Source of the DNA: JAAOYC01 sp036481345
Lineage (GTDB): Archaea > Nanobdellota > Nanobdellia > Woesearchaeales > WJKL01
NCBI GenBank assembly: GCA_036481345.1
Contig: JAZGHU010000001.1
Location: forward strand, 1-13,492
Length of the DNA: 13,492 nucleotides
Direction: 5' to 3'
The notes below the pieces were generated by a model, which saw only the letters and a list, made by a program, of their open reading frames with translations, was not told the origin of the DNA and made no database searches. The translations under genes and the position numbers were made by a program. Positions within the stretch are counted from its first letter, which is position 1. Every line of letters starts with the position of its first letter. Positions 6,155 to 12,306 of the stretch are shown here, piece after piece.

Positions 6155-6367
6155 TTATTTAATAACTTCGTATTCTCTGATAATCAGCACCATGAACAGT
6201 ATTAATAATGCTGCTCCTATCACAATGTAATACAAGCCTTCTCCAATTGTTACTGTGAGCATTTTATAGATACCAAATGCAACAATACCAAAACCTAACC
6301 AAAGGAATTTGTCTAATACTAACTTCATGATTTCAAATTCTTGTTGTTCTGTCATTCGTTTCTTCAT
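6155..6367 (-). CDS. Small two-helix membrane protein between the pilin-like genes
   Basis: A 70-residue protein. A polar start, 'M-K-K-R-M-T-E-Q-Q-E-F', is followed by helices at about 21-40 and 46-64 and a short charged end. The start is placed at 6367 because GAGGT (6379-6375) lies 7 nt upstream and overlaps the stop codon of the preceding gene; an in-frame ATG at 6388 lies inside that gene and has no such site. The unit is cotranscribed with the two pilin-like genes, so it may be a membrane partner for their export or assembly. That is inferred from position only; no motif identifies it. Confidence 0.65.
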   Translation of the reverse strand: MKKRMTEQQEFEIMKLVLDKFLWLGFGIVAFGIYKMLTVTIGEGLYYIVIGAALLILFMVLIIREYEVIK

Positions 6368-6377
6368 TTTTTTAACC

Positions 6378-6923
6378 TCATATAACATTTATGAAGAAGG
6401 TTTTTTCAGCATAAGTTGAATTTCCTTCAAGAACACTTAGTTTTGTCATATACACTCCGCTTCTGCCTGTTGAAGTCATCCTTATAGAATAAACATCAGC
6501 ATCTGTAACTTTCAATGATTTAGCTGTTGTATCATAGAAGAAATCAATGTCATTTAATTCTCCTGGATCAGTAACCCCTGGAATTCTAGCTTCTAAGATT
6601 TCCACACCTATTACAAAATCAAGCACAGAATTTGTCTTTGTATTCTTAACTCCCATTGCAATAACTTTTGATTCTCTTTTTTCAAGATTAATCTGCGTTG
6701 ATGGGAATGATAGTTTTTTATTTCCTGTTCTTAAGTCTTCTAGAATCTGAGATCTTATTTGTTCTGTAACTTCTTCTCTTTGCTCTTCAATACCTTTGAA
6801 GACATTCCTGACCAAAGTCAGACCAAGTCCCAGTAATGTCATTGCCAATACAACAATAACAATAGCATTTATAGAAAGATTCAATGAGGCCTTTTTATTA
6901 GGCAGTCCTCTATCAATTATCAT
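6378..6923 (-). CDS. Pilin-like secreted protein with N-terminal helix (first of pair)
   Basis: A 181-residue protein. A short leader with Lys10-Lys11-Ala12 precedes 'S-L-N-L-S-I-N' and a hydrophobic helix (18-39). A charged helical stretch (44-68) follows, then a beta-rich domain to the end, with a 'Y-x-x-x-x-x-V' terminal pattern seen in extracellular beta-sandwich proteins. No cysteines are present. The start is the ATG at 6923, 8 nt behind AGAGGTG (6938-6932); an in-frame GTG at 6932 lies on that site and is unlikely to be used. It is first in a three-gene unit driven by a promoter whose 20-nt core is identical to that of the coiled-coil operon. Probably a cell-surface or pilus-like subunit. 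Confidence 0.75.
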   Translation of the reverse strand: MIIDRGLPNKKASLNLSINAIVIVVLAMTLLGLGLTLVRNVFKGIEEQREEVTEQIRSQILEDLRTGNKKLSFPSTQINLEKRESKVIAMGVKNTKTNSVLDFVIGVEILEARIPGVTDPGELNDIDFFYDTTAKSLKVTDADVYSIRMTSTGRSGVYMTKLSVLEGNSTYAEKTFFINVI

Positions 6924-6968
6924 ATATATCACACCTCTTTAATTATAATAGTAGTTAATTTAGCTTCT

Positions 6969-6988
6969 TCCTATATAAAAGTTTCTAT
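6969..6988 (-). promoter_or_regulatory. BRE/TATA promoter of the pilin-like operon
   Basis: The minus strand reads TAGAAACTTTTATATAGGAA, identical over 20 nt to positions 112-131 on the plus strand. The expected transcription start is near 6950, followed by the AGAGGTG ribosome-binding site and the ATG at 6923. Confidence 0.7.
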
Positions 6989-6997
6989 AGATTTAAG

Positions 6998-7219
6998 TTA
7001 TTTATTTTTTAATCCTTTAATCTGTTTAATCCTTATACTAATTGTAAGGACTACTACTATAATCGCAACATATAAAATAGCAAGCACAGATCTGGTTAAT
7101 TCCTTTCTCAAAAAAAGAACAGCAATCATGACTATAACCATTATGATTAATAAGAATTTAAGTATTATATTTATGGTTAAAAGATACTTATTTATTTTTG
7201 TTGATATTTTTTTATTCAT
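6998..7219 (-). CDS. Small membrane protein, function unknown
   Basis: A 73-residue protein with two hydrophobic helices (about residues 15-36 and 43-62), a basic N-terminus and a Lys-rich C-terminus (inside-positive at both ends). A TATA-like box about 25 nt upstream of the ATG supports a leaderless gene. The sequence is very AT-rich, so an open frame with hydrophobic codons could arise by chance. The overlapping plus-strand frame (7128-7328) is also hydrophobic but has no promoter or ribosome-binding site. No family is recognised. Confidence 0.45.
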   Translation of the reverse strand: MNKKISTKINKYLLTINIILKFLLIIMVIVMIAVLFLRKELTRSVLAILYVAIIVVVLTISIRIKQIKGLKNK

Positions 7220-7240
7220 TAGTTTAATTATAATGATTAA

Positions 7241-7257
7241 TATTTATAAATATTCTG
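7241..7257 (-). promoter_or_regulatory. Putative TATA promoter of the small membrane protein
   Basis: The minus strand reads CAGAATA then TTTATAAATA, about 25 nt before the ATG at 7219. It lies in a perfect 16-bp AT palindrome (7239-7254), so its direction is not fixed by the TATA box alone. Confidence 0.4.
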
Positions 7258-7292
7258 TAAAAATCAAGTCGATTAATTTTTTTATTAATATA

Positions 7293-7310
7293 GGGAAGGT
7301 TTTTAAATTT
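7293..7310 (+). promoter_or_regulatory. Putative BRE/TATA promoter of the lipoprotein gene
   Basis: GGGAAGG followed by TTTTTAAATT. The centre of the box is about 26 nt before the ATG at 7330 and no ribosome-binding site is present, so the message is predicted to be leaderless. Confidence 0.5.
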
Positions 7311-7329
7311 CAATATATTCTTACATAAC

Positions 7330-7809
7330 ATGAAGAAAATAATTATCTTATTCATAGCCTTATTAATGTTAAGCGGATGTGGAGTTAAAGATAATTCTGA
7401 TTGGGAATGTGATTCTGCAGCAACTTGTATGTATAAAATGGTTAAGTTGCAAAAAACATCTCATGAAATGTATGAAAATGATTGTCAGAATTTTAGCATT
7501 AAATTACTTTTTAAAAATTTGAATACTGTAAATGGAAAACCCACAAGTAATGTAGATGAATTAACTTCAAATATGGTTAGGAATGAAAATATTTGTAATT
7601 ATAATTTTACAATTTATAGTTTTATTAAAGGCAGTTCCATAAAAACATATCAAATAACAGAATGTAAATTTCCTTTTGATTTAGATTTTGAGACTTTTGG
7701 ACAAGTATATAAAAAAGGAAAGTCAGATACTGAATATTGTACGTATAAGGAAATAGATGCATATGGCAAGGTTGTTACTGATTTTAATTATTTTAATTTT
7801 ACTTCTTAA
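7330..7809 (+). CDS. Cysteine-rich secreted lipoprotein, function unknown
   Basis: A 159-residue protein with a classic lipoprotein signal: Met-Lys-Lys, a hydrophobic stretch (4-14), and the lipobox Leu14-Ser-Gly-Cys17. The mature protein would be anchored by a lipid on Cys17 outside the cytoplasmic membrane. It holds six further cysteines (27, 33, 52, 89, 112, 137), an even number that fits three disulfide bridges in an oxidising exterior. The remainder is mixed polar/aromatic with no recognised domain. It is a single-gene unit between promoters of its own and of the L10e gene. The secretion signal is clear; the role is not. Confidence 0.75.
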   Translation: MKKIIILFIALLMLSGCGVKDNSDWECDSAATCMYKMVKLQKTSHEMYENDCQNFSIKLLFKNLNTVNGKPTSNVDELTSNMVRNENICNYNFTIYSFIKGSSIKTYQITECKFPFDLDFETFGQVYKKGKSDTEYCTYKEIDAYGKVVTDFNYFNFTS

Positions 7810-7825
7810 CGAAACCTTTATAAAC
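7810..7825 (+). promoter_or_regulatory. BRE/TATA promoter of the L10e gene
   Basis: CGAAACC followed by TTTATAAAC, starting on the base after the lipoprotein stop codon. The expected start near 7845 almost coincides with the ATG at 7848; no ribosome-binding site is present, so a leaderless message is likely. Confidence 0.7.
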
Positions 7826-7847
7826 CAACTTTTAATCCTAAAACAAT

Positions 7848-8408
7848 ATGGCAAAAACAAGAAAATTTTGTGCTTATAGAAGACCTGATGGTAGAGCAAA
7901 CACTAGAATTTCAAAGTATAGAAAAAAGGCTTTTGTCAAGACTACTCCTAATATCACTATTGTAAGATTTGATATGGGAAATCCTACAAGAGAATTCAGT
8001 TACATTCTTGAATTAAAGTCTAAAATAGCTTGTAATATAAGACACAATGCATTTGAAGCAGCAAGACAGTCAAGCAATAGACATCTTGAAAATAATTTAG
8101 GAAAAAGATCATATTTCATGAGAATCAAACCTTATCCTCATCATATCCTGAGAGAAAATCCATTGGCAGCAGGAGCAGGAGCTGACAGGATGAGTACAGG
8201 TATGAAACACTCATTTGGAAATCCAATTGGCTCAGCAGCAAGAATCAAAAAAGGCCAAACATTGATGGAGTTAAAAGTTAACAAATCAAATCTTCAAATT
8301 GCAAGAGAAGCAACAAAAAGATTCCAACATAAAATGCCTTGCGGATGCCAAATAGTTATTAATGCAACTCCTAAAGAAATTCAAAAGAAAGTAGAAAAAG
8401 CAATATAA
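7848..8408 (+). CDS. rpl10e: Large-subunit ribosomal protein L10e (uL16)
   Basis: A 186-residue protein, close to the usual archaeal/eukaryotic L10e length. It belongs to the large ribosomal subunit near the peptidyl-transferase centre and the A-site tRNA. Recognisable blocks are 'I-V-R-F-D-M-G-N' near 40, 'Q-S-S-N-R-H-L-E' near 75-82, 'R-I-K-P-Y-P-H-H-I-L-R-E-N-P' near 92-105, and 'A-G-A-G-A-D-R-M-S-T-G-M' just after, followed by 'F-G-N-P-I-G-S-A-A-R'. It is a stand-alone, probably leaderless gene, unlinked here to other ribosomal proteins. Confidence 0.96.
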   Translation: MAKTRKFCAYRRPDGRANTRISKYRKKAFVKTTPNITIVRFDMGNPTREFSYILELKSKIACNIRHNAFEAARQSSNRHLENNLGKRSYFMRIKPYPHHILRENPLAAGAGADRMSTGMKHSFGNPIGSAARIKKGQTLMELKVNKSNLQIAREATKRFQHKMPCGCQIVINATPKEIQKKVEKAI

Positions 8409-8467
8409 TTCTTTAATCACTATTTTACATTTATGTTGGATAAAAATATCTCTCCGTCCTAAAAAAC

Positions 8468-8484
8468 CGAAAGAAATATAAAAC
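8468..8484 (+). promoter_or_regulatory. BRE/TATA promoter of the small membrane protein gene
   Basis: CGAAAG followed by AAATATAAAAC. The predicted transcription start, near 8503, falls just before the ATG at 8505 and after an upstream in-frame ATG at 8487. This favours 8505 as a leaderless start. Confidence 0.55.
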
Positions 8485-8504
8485 AGATGAGGCAATCAGA
8501 TAAC

Positions 8505-8783
8505 ATGTCAAAACAACAAGGACTTTATGTACTGGCTAAATTATTGGTGACCATAGCGGGCTTTATTATACTTACTGGAGGAATTCTTTTTTCAGGAGCT
8601 CTTGAAATGGGCAAGATGTTTGTGACATCTGATTCCAATGAAACACTTCCTTACCCCCTTTCATATTCTAAATCTGATGCATTCTGGGATGTTTGGGGTT
8701 CTATAATAATGATGGCTTTCGGGTGTGCCGTTGGAATATCATCTTTCTTTGTATGGTTTTATGCTTATAAGAGATATGAATAA
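8505..8783 (+). CDS. Small two-helix membrane protein, function unknown
   Basis: A 92-residue protein with helices at about 10-32 and 64-86, an outside loop rich in Ser/Asp/Pro/Tyr (40-60), and a 'W-F-Y-A-Y-K-R-Y-E' end. The start at 8505 is chosen because it sits about 25 nt downstream of the TATA box centre; the ATG at 8487 would add six polar residues and lies too close to the box. The gene is alone, and 38 nt separates its stop from the stop of the convergent phosphatidyltransferase gene. The family is not recognised. Confidence 0.6.
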   Translation: MSKQQGLYVLAKLLVTIAGFIILTGGILFSGALEMGKMFVTSDSNETLPYPLSYSKSDAFWDVWGSIIMMAFGCAVGISSFFVWFYAYKRYE

Positions 8784-8821
8784 TAGATAAAACCCCTAAG
8801 AAAGCTTAATTCTAATAAAAA

Positions 8822-9328
8822 TTATTTCTTCCTTCTTAATGCTACAATCATACTTACTAATCCTATTCCAATTGCAATCCAGATAAACACTTGAGGATAA
8901 GGTATATTCAAAGCCAACAAAAAAGCCACTACAGCCAAGGAAACAAATCCCATTTTCTCAATCAAAGATGTACTGCAGAATTCTATCTTCTTTCCTTTAA
9001 ACAAGCTAATTACTTTTAGTGTTTTAACTACCTCAAAAAGTATAACAATCATCAATTGATAAAAGTATAATGTTCCTTTGAAAACAAACATGATCAAAAT
9101 AGAGAGGATCCATACACTATCTACAGCAACATCAAAATTCTTTCCAAAGAGTGTTGCATGATTGTACTTCCTTGCAAAAGATCCATCTAACTCTGTCAAT
9201 GCAGCCAACACCCCATACAATATTACTAACAAATATTTTTCATGATAAGCTGCTGAAACAAAGAATGGAACAAGGATTAATCTTCCAAGAGTCAAGGTAT
9301 TTGCAATATTTAGTAGTTTTTCCTTCAT
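8822..9328 (-). CDS. CDP-alcohol phosphatidyltransferase family protein with an altered first metal residue
   Basis: A 168-residue membrane protein. The family motif D-x2-D-G-x2-A-R-x8-G-x3-D-x3-D reads Thr45-Glu46-Leu-Asp48-Gly49-Ser-Phe-Ala52-Arg53, then Gly62, Asp66 and Asp70. Everything fits except the first Asp, which is Thr45 with a Glu one place later. Relatives move a phosphorylated alcohol (glycerol phosphate, inositol phosphate, serine) onto a CDP-linked lipid, making polar phospholipids; which head group is used is unknown. Several hydrophobic segments span the chain, and the N-terminus 'N-I-A-N-T-L-T-L-G-R-L' is typical of the family. It overlaps the YhbY gene by 4 bp and is last in the operon. 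The missing Asp could lower activity or reflect a variant metal site. Confidence 0.85.
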   Translation of the reverse strand: MKEKLLNIANTLTLGRLILVPFFVSAAYHEKYLLVILYGVLAALTELDGSFARKYNHATLFGKNFDVAVDSVWILSILIMFVFKGTLYFYQLMIVILFEVVKTLKVISLFKGKKIEFCSTSLIEKMGFVSLAVVAFLLALNIPYPQVFIWIAIGIGLVSMIVALRRKK

Positions 9329-9582
9329 TTTTTATGTAACACAATAACAAACCCAACTTGATGTATTAGTTCAGATCTTGTTCTTTCTGCAATCTCCTCT
9401 GCAAATTCCTTCTTACTACCTTCTATAGCAGACTTTAAAAACTTTATCTTAATTAACTTTCTTTTTCTCAATTGTCTTTTTATTTCTTCAATAATTCCAT
9501 CTGTGACTCCTGATTTTCCAATCCTTAAGATAGGTTGTATATTTTTCGCTTTCTCAGCCATTATTTTTTTGAATGTTGTCAT
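9325..9582 (-). CDS. CRS1-YhbY domain RNA-binding protein
   Basis: An 85-residue protein that is essentially one CRS1-YhbY (CRM) domain, with the GxxG-type loop 'R-I-G-K-S-G-V-T' (Gly22, Gly25), then 'I-I-E-E-I-K-R-Q-L-R-K-R-K-L-I-K-I-K-F-L' as helix and strand. Single-domain members such as bacterial YhbY bind RNA and associate with pre-ribosomal large subunits; an archaeal ribosome-assembly role is likely but inferred. It overlaps both neighbours by 4 bp (antiporter stop, phosphatidyltransferase start), so it is cotranslated within the operon. Confidence 0.9.
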   Translation of the reverse strand: MTTFKKIMAEKAKNIQPILRIGKSGVTDGIIEEIKRQLRKRKLIKIKFLKSAIEGSKKEFAEEIAERTRSELIHQVGFVIVLHKK

Positions 9583-11288
9583 TTATGTCTCCTCCTCCTA
9601 GGATGCTTGTGTTTTAATCTCTTTCTATGCTTTAATTCTTCAAGATGATTGATCTTATATTTAAGCATTTTCTTAGTATCTCCTTTTACTTCTTCTAATA
9701 ATAAGGAAACTCTTTCTCCTCCTAAGAAATGAGGAAGGATAACATAATCAGCTCCTGCTTTATACAATTCAAGTGCTTCATCAACACCTGTTGAAGTTAC
9801 AATCAATTTTACCATTCTATTAATCCTTCTTGCTTTCTTTATCATCATCAAAGCCTCATCCCTGTCAGGAACAGTTGATATTATCAATTTAATATTCTTT
9901 AGATCAAGTCTGTTGATGATCTCAAGGTCTCCTATGTCTCCATACAAGCAAGGGATTCTCTTTTTTACAAGACTTTTGATAATCTCTGGATTATAATCAA
10001 CAATAATTACTTTTCTTTTTTGATTTATCAATGTATTAAAGATACTATATCCTAATCTATCATAACCAATCATCAACACATCTTTCTTGATCTTAGGAGT
10101 ATCATATTCAAGATTTTCATTATCAGGGATCTTCTCTAAAAATTTAAAATATTTATGGAATAATTTAAAACCAAATTTTTTGTATTCAAACAGATAAGCT
10201 GTTAAGGTCATTGTTATTATTGTTACCAATACAACTGAAGAAAACAATTCTTCTGTAATATGATTAAGGCTTAATCCTAAGATCAATAATATCAATCCAA
10301 ATTCACTTGCCTGCGCCAATGATATCGAAGTAAAAAAAGAAGGTTTTGCTTTATACCCAAATGTAGAGACTACTAATAATGTTATAAATGGTTTGATTAT
10401 CAAAGTTATTCCTAATAATGCTAATATTAATGTAATTGAAGTATGGATCACATTTATCTTAAGCATCATCCCTAATGATACAAAAAATACAACTGCAAAG
10501 AAATCCCTTATTGGATGGATCATAGCAATTATCTCTAGATTATAAGTCAGGTTAGCTAACGCAACTCCTGCTAAGAATGCTCCAATTGCTATTGACAATC
10601 CCAAATAATGGAAAACCCCTATATAGATAAGACAGACAGAGATGGATGTTATAAATAATAATTCTTCTGTTTTAGCAGCAAACTTAAAGATAGCTGGAAA
10701 AAAATAAGCACTTGCTATGTAAGTTATTCCGATTATTGCAGCAAGTATCCCTAGTGTTGCGGCTAAATTAATAAAAGAAAAGCCCTCGTTTATTGTTGAC
10801 AGCACAAATAAAGCAATAATAGCAAATATATCCTGCATCAGCAAAAATCCTATTATGATCCTTCCATGTAAAGTATCTATCTGATTTTTATCTGACAATA
10901 ACTTAACAACAATCATTGTAGAGGAAAATGCAGCAACCAGTCCAATATACACTGCAGACAAAAGATTTATCCCCAGCAGTCCAGCTACAAAAAATCCCAG
11001 ACTAAATAAAAATATACAGAGCAAAGTACAGCCAACTGTTGAGACTAATCCAACATTTTTCAATCTTGAAAAATTTATTTCTAATCCAACTAAAAACAAT
11101 AAAAATGCTATTCCTAATGTTGAGATAATATCAACTAATGAGTTTGCTTCAATCCAGCCGGTCAACACTAAGACAATCCCTGCAATAATATAAGCAGGGA
11201 TAATTGGCTGCTTTATCATCTTTGAGATATAAGCTAGAATAGTTGCTGTTACAAAGATAATTGCTACTTCTATTATTGGATCCATCAT
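9579..11288 (-). CDS. CPA2-family (KefB/KefC-like) cation:proton antiporter with TrkA-N domain
   Basis: A 569-residue protein. Residues 1-370 form about 12 membrane helices of the Na+/H+-exchanger fold, with 'F-L-V-G-L-E' (65-70) and Gln152-Asp153 in 'L-M-Q-D-I-F-A', the position of the ion-binding Asp. A Gln-Asp pair is what KefC-type K+/H+ systems have, in contrast to the Asn-Asp or Asp-Asp of electrogenic Na+ antiporters. Residues 401-520 are a Rossmann TrkA-N domain, 'I-G-Y-D-R-L-G' (407-413) with Asp431 at the end of strand 2, where NAD(H) or a nucleotide would bind and gate transport. Residues 548-569 are a His/Arg/Lys tail. It probably exchanges K+ or Na+ for H+. The ATG overlaps the stop of a tiny DNA-binding gene by 4 bp; GGAG lies 7 nt upstream of it. 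Confidence 0.92.
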   Translation of the reverse strand: MMDPIIEVAIIFVTATILAYISKMIKQPIIPAYIIAGIVLVLTGWIEANSLVDIISTLGIAFLLFLVGLEINFSRLKNVGLVSTVGCTLLCIFLFSLGFFVAGLLGINLLSAVYIGLVAAFSSTMIVVKLLSDKNQIDTLHGRIIIGFLLMQDIFAIIALFVLSTINEGFSFINLAATLGILAAIIGITYIASAYFFPAIFKFAAKTEELLFITSISVCLIYIGVFHYLGLSIAIGAFLAGVALANLTYNLEIIAMIHPIRDFFAVVFFVSLGMMLKINVIHTSITLILALLGITLIIKPFITLLVVSTFGYKAKPSFFTSISLAQASEFGLILLILGLSLNHITEELFSSVVLVTIITMTLTAYLFEYKKFGFKLFHKYFKFLEKIPDNENLEYDTPKIKKDVLMIGYDRLGYSIFNTLINQKRKVIIVDYNPEIIKSLVKKRIPCLYGDIGDLEIINRLDLKNIKLIISTVPDRDEALMMIKKARRINRMVKLIVTSTGVDEALELYKAGADYVILPHFLGGERVSLLLEEVKGDTKKMLKYKINHLEELKHRKRLKHKHPRRRRHK

Positions 11289-11428
11289 CTGTTCTCCAAT
11301 ACGCTAATAAAATATTTCTCTATTTGTTTGCCTAGTTTCCAACCTTCTTCCTCGCAAAGCTTCTTAAACTGATCTATTGCTCTCTTATTCACTGATACAG
11401 TCAGTTTTACATTTCCAGGTTTAACCAT
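11285..11428 (-). CDS. 47-residue ribbon-helix-helix putative regulator
   Basis: A 47-residue protein. Residues 6-13 (NVKLTVSV) form a beta strand, 16-28 (R-A-I-D-Q-F-K-K-L-C-E-E-E) a helix, a Gly29-Trp30 turn follows, and 32-46 (L-G-K-Q-I-E-K-Y-F-I-S-V-L-E-N) form a second helix. This is the complete Arc/MetJ/CopG-type ribbon-helix-helix unit, which works as a dimer whose paired strands enter the DNA major groove. Its TGA overlaps the antiporter's ATG by 4 bp, so the two are translationally coupled. Just upstream lie ACGTA repeats spaced exactly 10 bp, overlapping the predicted promoter, as expected of an autoregulated repressor. Many RHH antitoxins look similar, but the gene behind is an antiporter, not a toxin. 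The signal for induction is not visible. Confidence 0.72.
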   Translation of the reverse strand: MVKPGNVKLTVSVNKRAIDQFKKLCEEEGWKLGKQIEKYFISVLENR

Positions 11429-11432
11429 TTTA

Positions 11433-11472
11433 TTACGTATATTAACGTACATATACGTATACTAGTATAAAA
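11433..11472. promoter_or_regulatory. Operator-like array of 10-bp-phased ACGTA repeats
   Basis: Three direct 10-bp units are TTACGTATAT, TAACGTACAT and ATACGTATAC, and a degenerate fourth is TAGTATAAAA. The ACGTA cores begin at 11435, 11445 and 11455. The block also contains TACGTATA...TATACGTA inverted arms (11434-11441 and 11452-11459) and the palindrome TATACTAGTATA. It lies between the TATA box and the ATG of the RHH gene, so a bound protein would block transcription. Confidence 0.65.
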
Positions 11473-11481
11473 ATATTACGT
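11465..11481 (-). promoter_or_regulatory. Promoter of the RHH-antiporter operon
   Basis: The minus strand reads ACGTAAT (BRE position) followed by ATTTTTATAC. The TATA centre is near 11469 and the expected start near 11444, inside the ACGTA array; the ATG is at 11428. A further ACGT lies at 11478-11481, outside the 10-bp phase. Confidence 0.5.
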
Positions 11482-11502
11482 TTTTGCATAGCTATCTAGA
11501 AA

Positions 11503-12306
11503 TCATATCTTTTCCTTTTTCCTAAACTCAGGAATCAATTCAATCATATCAGAAGCAGTAAAACCATAACCTTTTTTCTTCAGTAAATAGTCTCCTATTT
11601 TCCCAGCTAATTGTGCTGCAGCAGCTGCAGACTCAAACAACTCTCCACCTTGCGCAATAAATCCAGCTGTAATCCCAGCAAGAACATCTCCAGTCCCTCC
11701 AATTGTCATCCCATCATTCCCTGTTTTATTATAATGAACCCTTTCCCCATCCGTAATAATATCAACAGGAGCTTTCAAAAGGAAAACTCTATCTCTTCCT
11801 GCAAAATGCTTTACAATTGGAGTCCTTTTCTCTAATCCTTCTGGTAAAATCTCATCAGTAAGAATCTGAAATTCTTTTGAATGTGGAGTAAGAACAGAAT
11901 TAGTAAACTCTGCTCCTCTCAATGCCTTGATTGCATCAGCATCAATAACTTTTGGTTGAGGCAGTCTTTCAACAATTTCCTTTACAAAATCAAAAGTTGC
12001 AGGTTCTAATCCTAATCCATTGCCTATTATTATAACATGAAAATTCTCTGCAAATTCAATAACATCTTTTACATTATCCCAATTAAAAAACTCTCCTTCA
12101 AATTTCTTTGTGATCAGATCAGGAGAATAAGAATTGATAGTATAAGCAACTTTTTCAGGAGCAGCAACAACCGAAAGATCAATTCCAGATCTTAATGCAG
12201 CCAATGCAGCCATTGCAGGAGCCCCGATTAGATCAACACTTCCTCCTATTGTTAAAACTCTTCCATTTTCTCCTTTACGCTGTTCTCTTTTTCTTAGAAT
12301 AGTCAT
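11503..12306 (-). CDS. nnrD: ADP-dependent NAD(P)H-hydrate dehydratase, stand-alone kinase-fold domain
   Basis: A 267-residue ribokinase-fold enzyme that repairs damaged NADHX/NADPHX by dehydrating it with ADP (or ATP). Motifs: 'G-R-V-L-T-I-G-G-S' (15-23), 'G-N-G-L-G' (95-99), 'T-P-H-S-K-E-F' (140-146), and 'G-N-D-G-M-T-I-G-G-T-G-D-V-L-A-G' (196-211) with the catalytic Asp207 and its anion hole. In many prokaryotes this domain is fused behind an epimerase (NnrE); here the protein starts at the dehydratase domain and no epimerase is in the window. The ATG at 12306 overlaps the stop of the NFACT-R gene by 4 bp, like other junctions here; an in-frame ATG at 12318 immediately follows GGAGG, too close for it to serve. 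It is last in the visible operon. Confidence 0.9.
   Translation of the reverse strand: MTILRKREQRKGENGRVLTIGGSVDLIGAPAMAALAALRSGIDLSVVAAPEKVAYTINSYSPDLITKKFEGEFFNWDNVKDVIEFAENFHVIIIGNGLGLEPATFDFVKEIVERLPQPKVIDADAIKALRGAEFTNSVLTPHSKEFQILTDEILPEGLEKRTPIVKHFAGRDRVFLLKAPVDIITDGERVHYNKTGNDGMTIGGTGDVLAGITAGFIAQGGELFESAAAAAQLAGKIGDYLLKKKGYGFTASDMIELIPEFRKKEKI

Noticed and set aside
7239..7254. Perfect 16-bp palindrome AATATTTATAAATATT as a regulator site
   Set aside because: It is made only of A and T in a very AT-rich spacer and coincides with a TATA box, so chance explains it.
7128..7328. Plus-strand hydrophobic open frame of 66 codons
   Set aside because: It lacks a TATA box and ribosome-binding site, is largely A/T-driven, and runs into the promoter of the lipoprotein gene.
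8409..8467. Possible small RNA or terminator downstream of L10e
   Set aside because: The stretch has T-rich patches but no convincing stem or independent promoter.
11285..11428. Toxin-antitoxin reading of the RHH gene
   Set aside because: RHH proteins are often antitoxins, but the overlapping partner is a full-length antiporter and no toxin-like gene is adjacent.
11433..11472. CRISPR or other spacer-repeat array
   Set aside because: The units are 10 bp with no spacers and lie in a promoter, which fits an operator and not a CRISPR.
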